Shown in pieces: positions 62,461 to 64,000 of a stretch of DNA of 64,000 bases (positions are counted from its first letter, which is position 1; each line of letters starts with the position of its first letter). A model generated the notes under the pieces. The model had not been told where the DNA came from. It did no database searches and saw nothing but the letters and a program-made list of their open reading frames with translations. A program made the position numbers and the translations under genes. This stretch comes from Bin80 sp965203305 (GTDB taxonomy: Bacteria; Bacteroidota; Rhodothermia; Rhodothermales; Bin80), in contig OZ241874.1 of assembly GCA_965203305.1 (NCBI GenBank), positions 2,418,001 to 2,482,000 of the forward strand, written 5' to 3'.

Positions 62461-63867
62461 ATGAGACCTCTCGGGATTGATTTGTTTGCGGGGGCGGGTG
62501 GTCTCAGTCTTGGCTTTGAGCAGGCCGGTTTTGATGTAGTTGCTGCCGTTGATGTTGATCCGGTTCACTGTGCTGTCCACAAGTTCAATTTTCCGAACAC
62601 TGCGATCTTGCCGCATTCTGTTGAGACCCTGACTGGGGTTGACATTCGTCTCGCCTCTGGAATTGGAAACCGTTCCATTGATTGCGTCTTTGGCGGTGCA
62701 CCATGTCAGGGGTTTTCGCTAATTGGGCAACGTGCCCTTGACGACCCGCGTAACAGACTCGTCCGGGAATTCGTGCGTCTTGTTGCCGAGCTTGATGCCC
62801 GAACCTTTGTCTTTGAGAATGTCAAGGGACTTACCGTTGGCAGGCACCGCCAGATGCTGGAGGAACTGATCCTCGAGTTTTCCTCTGCTGACTATGATGT
62901 TCTTACTCCATGGCAAATCCTGAACGCCGGACATTACAGTACCCCGCAGAATCGTGATCGCCTGATTCTCTTTGGTGTACGCAAGGGCATGCCATTACCA
63001 GAGTACCCCGATCCGATCACCAATATTCGGGGCGAGAGAAAAATAATTGAAGGACTGCCTGTTGGACCAGATTGTACGGATGCACTTGAAGATTTGCCAA
63101 ATGCCGACCAGTTCCATGCGCTAGCCACATCGGATTCAATGTCAACGACAGTCTTCGGCACCCCGTCGGTTTACGCATCCGAGTTACGCTGCCTTGCGAA
63201 TGGTGCGTGGCACCACAGCTGTATCCGTGAATGGAATCCATTGGTTTTGACAGCAAGTGCTCGCACCCGACATACCGAAATATCACGCCGTCGCTTCGCA
63301 GCAACAAAGCCAGGCACTGTTGAACCGATTAGCAGGTTCTTCCGACTTTCGGGGGACGGAGTCTCCAATACGCTGCGTGCCGGTACAGACGGAGCACGCG
63401 GTGCGTTCACCAGTCCCCGCCCAATCCACTATCGGTACCCCCGCTGTATCACTGTCCGTGAAATGGCCCGCCTGCACGGCTTTCCAGACTGGTTTCGCTT
63501 CCATGTAACCAAATGGCACTGGGCTCGCCAAATCGGGAATGCGGTCCCGCCGCCGCTTGCCAGAGCAATTGCAGGGAGTATTGTTCAAGCACTCGGAAAC
63601 CAACCTTCCCGTCCAGGCACAGTAATCAGCCTTGGAGACCGCGCGCTCCTGTCACTCAGTCCTTCCGAAGCAGCCGGCTATTTTGGTGTTGCGCCTCTTC
63701 CCAATCAACGGAATCGGAAAAGTGGTGCCAGAAAACGCAAGCAGATCAACACTGAACGCGAACATCTGTATTGGGGATCTCTTCCTATGTCGAAAAAAAT
63801 CAGCCAGTGCCAGAATACAATGGACGACGCAGAGAATAAACAGAAATCACAGCAACCATACTCATAA
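62461..63867 (+). CDS. DNA (cytosine-5) methyltransferase
   Basis: 468 residues from the ATG at 62461 (a GTG five codons earlier is in frame). The C5-methylase motifs are in the usual order: I DLFAGAGGLSLGFEQAG (~6-22), IV GAPCQGFS with the catalytic Cys (~79-86), VI FENVKG, VIII QNRDRL (~162), and X RQIGNAVPPPLARA (~355-368). The target-recognition region (~195-330) is variable, so the site methylated is not predictable. After about residue 385 there is an extra 80-residue, basic, low-complexity tail (RNRKSGARKRKQ...KSQQPYS). No restriction endonuclease or vsr gene is visible before the window ends 133 bp later. Its position 48 bp after coxD is probably accidental. Confidence 0.95.
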   Translation: MRPLGIDLFAGAGGLSLGFEQAGFDVVAAVDVDPVHCAVHKFNFPNTAILPHSVETLTGVDIRLASGIGNRSIDCVFGGAPCQGFSLIGQRALDDPRNRLVREFVRLVAELDARTFVFENVKGLTVGRHRQMLEELILEFSSADYDVLTPWQILNAGHYSTPQNRDRLILFGVRKGMPLPEYPDPITNIRGERKIIEGLPVGPDCTDALEDLPNADQFHALATSDSMSTTVFGTPSVYASELRCLANGAWHHSCIREWNPLVLTASARTRHTEISRRRFAATKPGTVEPISRFFRLSGDGVSNTLRAGTDGARGAFTSPRPIHYRYPRCITVREMARLHGFPDWFRFHVTKWHWARQIGNAVPPPLARAIAGSIVQALGNQPSRPGTVISLGDRALLSLSPSEAAGYFGVAPLPNQRNRKSGARKRKQINTEREHLYWGSLPMSKKISQCQNTMDDAENKQKSQQPYS

Positions 63868-64000
63868 AACGGGAGCTTACTGCAAGATAACATAGGACCC
63901 CTCCCACAAGAATCCCGTATGACGAAGACATATCAGATCGGACACGAAGCGATTGGGTAGCTTGATTCAAATGTCGGAACTTTTCCTCCAGGGGAAGATA
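63868..64000. other. Right window edge, nothing identified
   Basis: 133 bp after the methyltransferase. A short open stretch from 63919 (ATG ACG AAG...) stops after 13 codons. No feature is supported. Confidence 0.4.

Noticed and set aside
62461..63867. C5 methyltransferase as the missing DISARM methylase (DrmMII)
   Set aside because: It is 34 kb away, on the other strand and separated by housekeeping operons; only distant functional partnership can be imagined.

Overview
The window looks like a chromosomal segment from an aerobic, non-photosynthetic member of the Bacteroidota/Rhodothermota group. This rests on several signs: very large secreted proteins ending in a type IX secretion sorting domain (NYPNPFNPSTRI), an ECF sigma/FecR pair with a TonB-dependent receptor, a GldE-like CBS protein, and a respiratory cluster ordered actABCDEF-sco-coxBACD. 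That order, with a YSHPAV motif in oxidase subunit I (type A2 haem-copper oxidase), is the arrangement known from Rhodothermus-type bacteria. No tRNA, rRNA or CRISPR array was seen.

Layout. 1-0.4 kb: 3' end of an unidentified gene. 0.4-0.5 kb: a duplicated scrap of the fecR 3' end. 0.8-11.3 kb (minus): a giant T9SS cargo gene whose signal-peptide codons contain an 11-G tract, then, going upstream, fecR, an ECF sigma gene and a TonB receptor. 11.7-21.1 kb: housekeeping genes (mazG, ssb, an NSS transporter, gldE-like, purF, an NTF2-like secreted protein, a repeat-built coiled-coil membrane protein, moeB-rhodanese). 21.1-28.4 kb (minus): a compact three-gene block that looks like a variant DISARM-type defence operon. 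It encodes a 1649-residue DrmA-DrmB fusion, a UvrD-like SF1 helicase and a protein I do not recognise. 28.5-37.9 kb (minus): a carbamoyltransferase, valS, aroC, two tandem HtrA-like proteases and plsC, closely spaced and probably co-transcribed. The junction between the proteases preserves the scar of a tandem duplication that copied the aroC start. 38.0-41.5 kb: a glycosyltransferase, a thioredoxin-like lipoprotein, a nitrilase-family protein lacking the usual catalytic Lys, and prmC.

41.5-49.9 kb is an accessory, repeat-rich stretch. It holds a 288-bp MITE with an 8-bp target duplication, two or more copies of a ~97-bp inverted-repeat element, a second giant T9SS gene interrupted by one in-frame amber codon, and an IS with a one-base frameshift in its transposase. 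49.95-62.4 kb (plus) is the respiratory operon: alternative complex III (quinol to cytochrome c), an SCO copper chaperone and a caa3-type oxidase. 62.46-63.87 kb is a C5-cytosine DNA methyltransferase.

The most notable observations are the DrmA-DrmB fusion operon with its unknown third gene, the probable phase-variable poly-G tract, the fossil aroC/protease duplication junction, and the MITE and repeat families clustered around the giant surface-protein genes.
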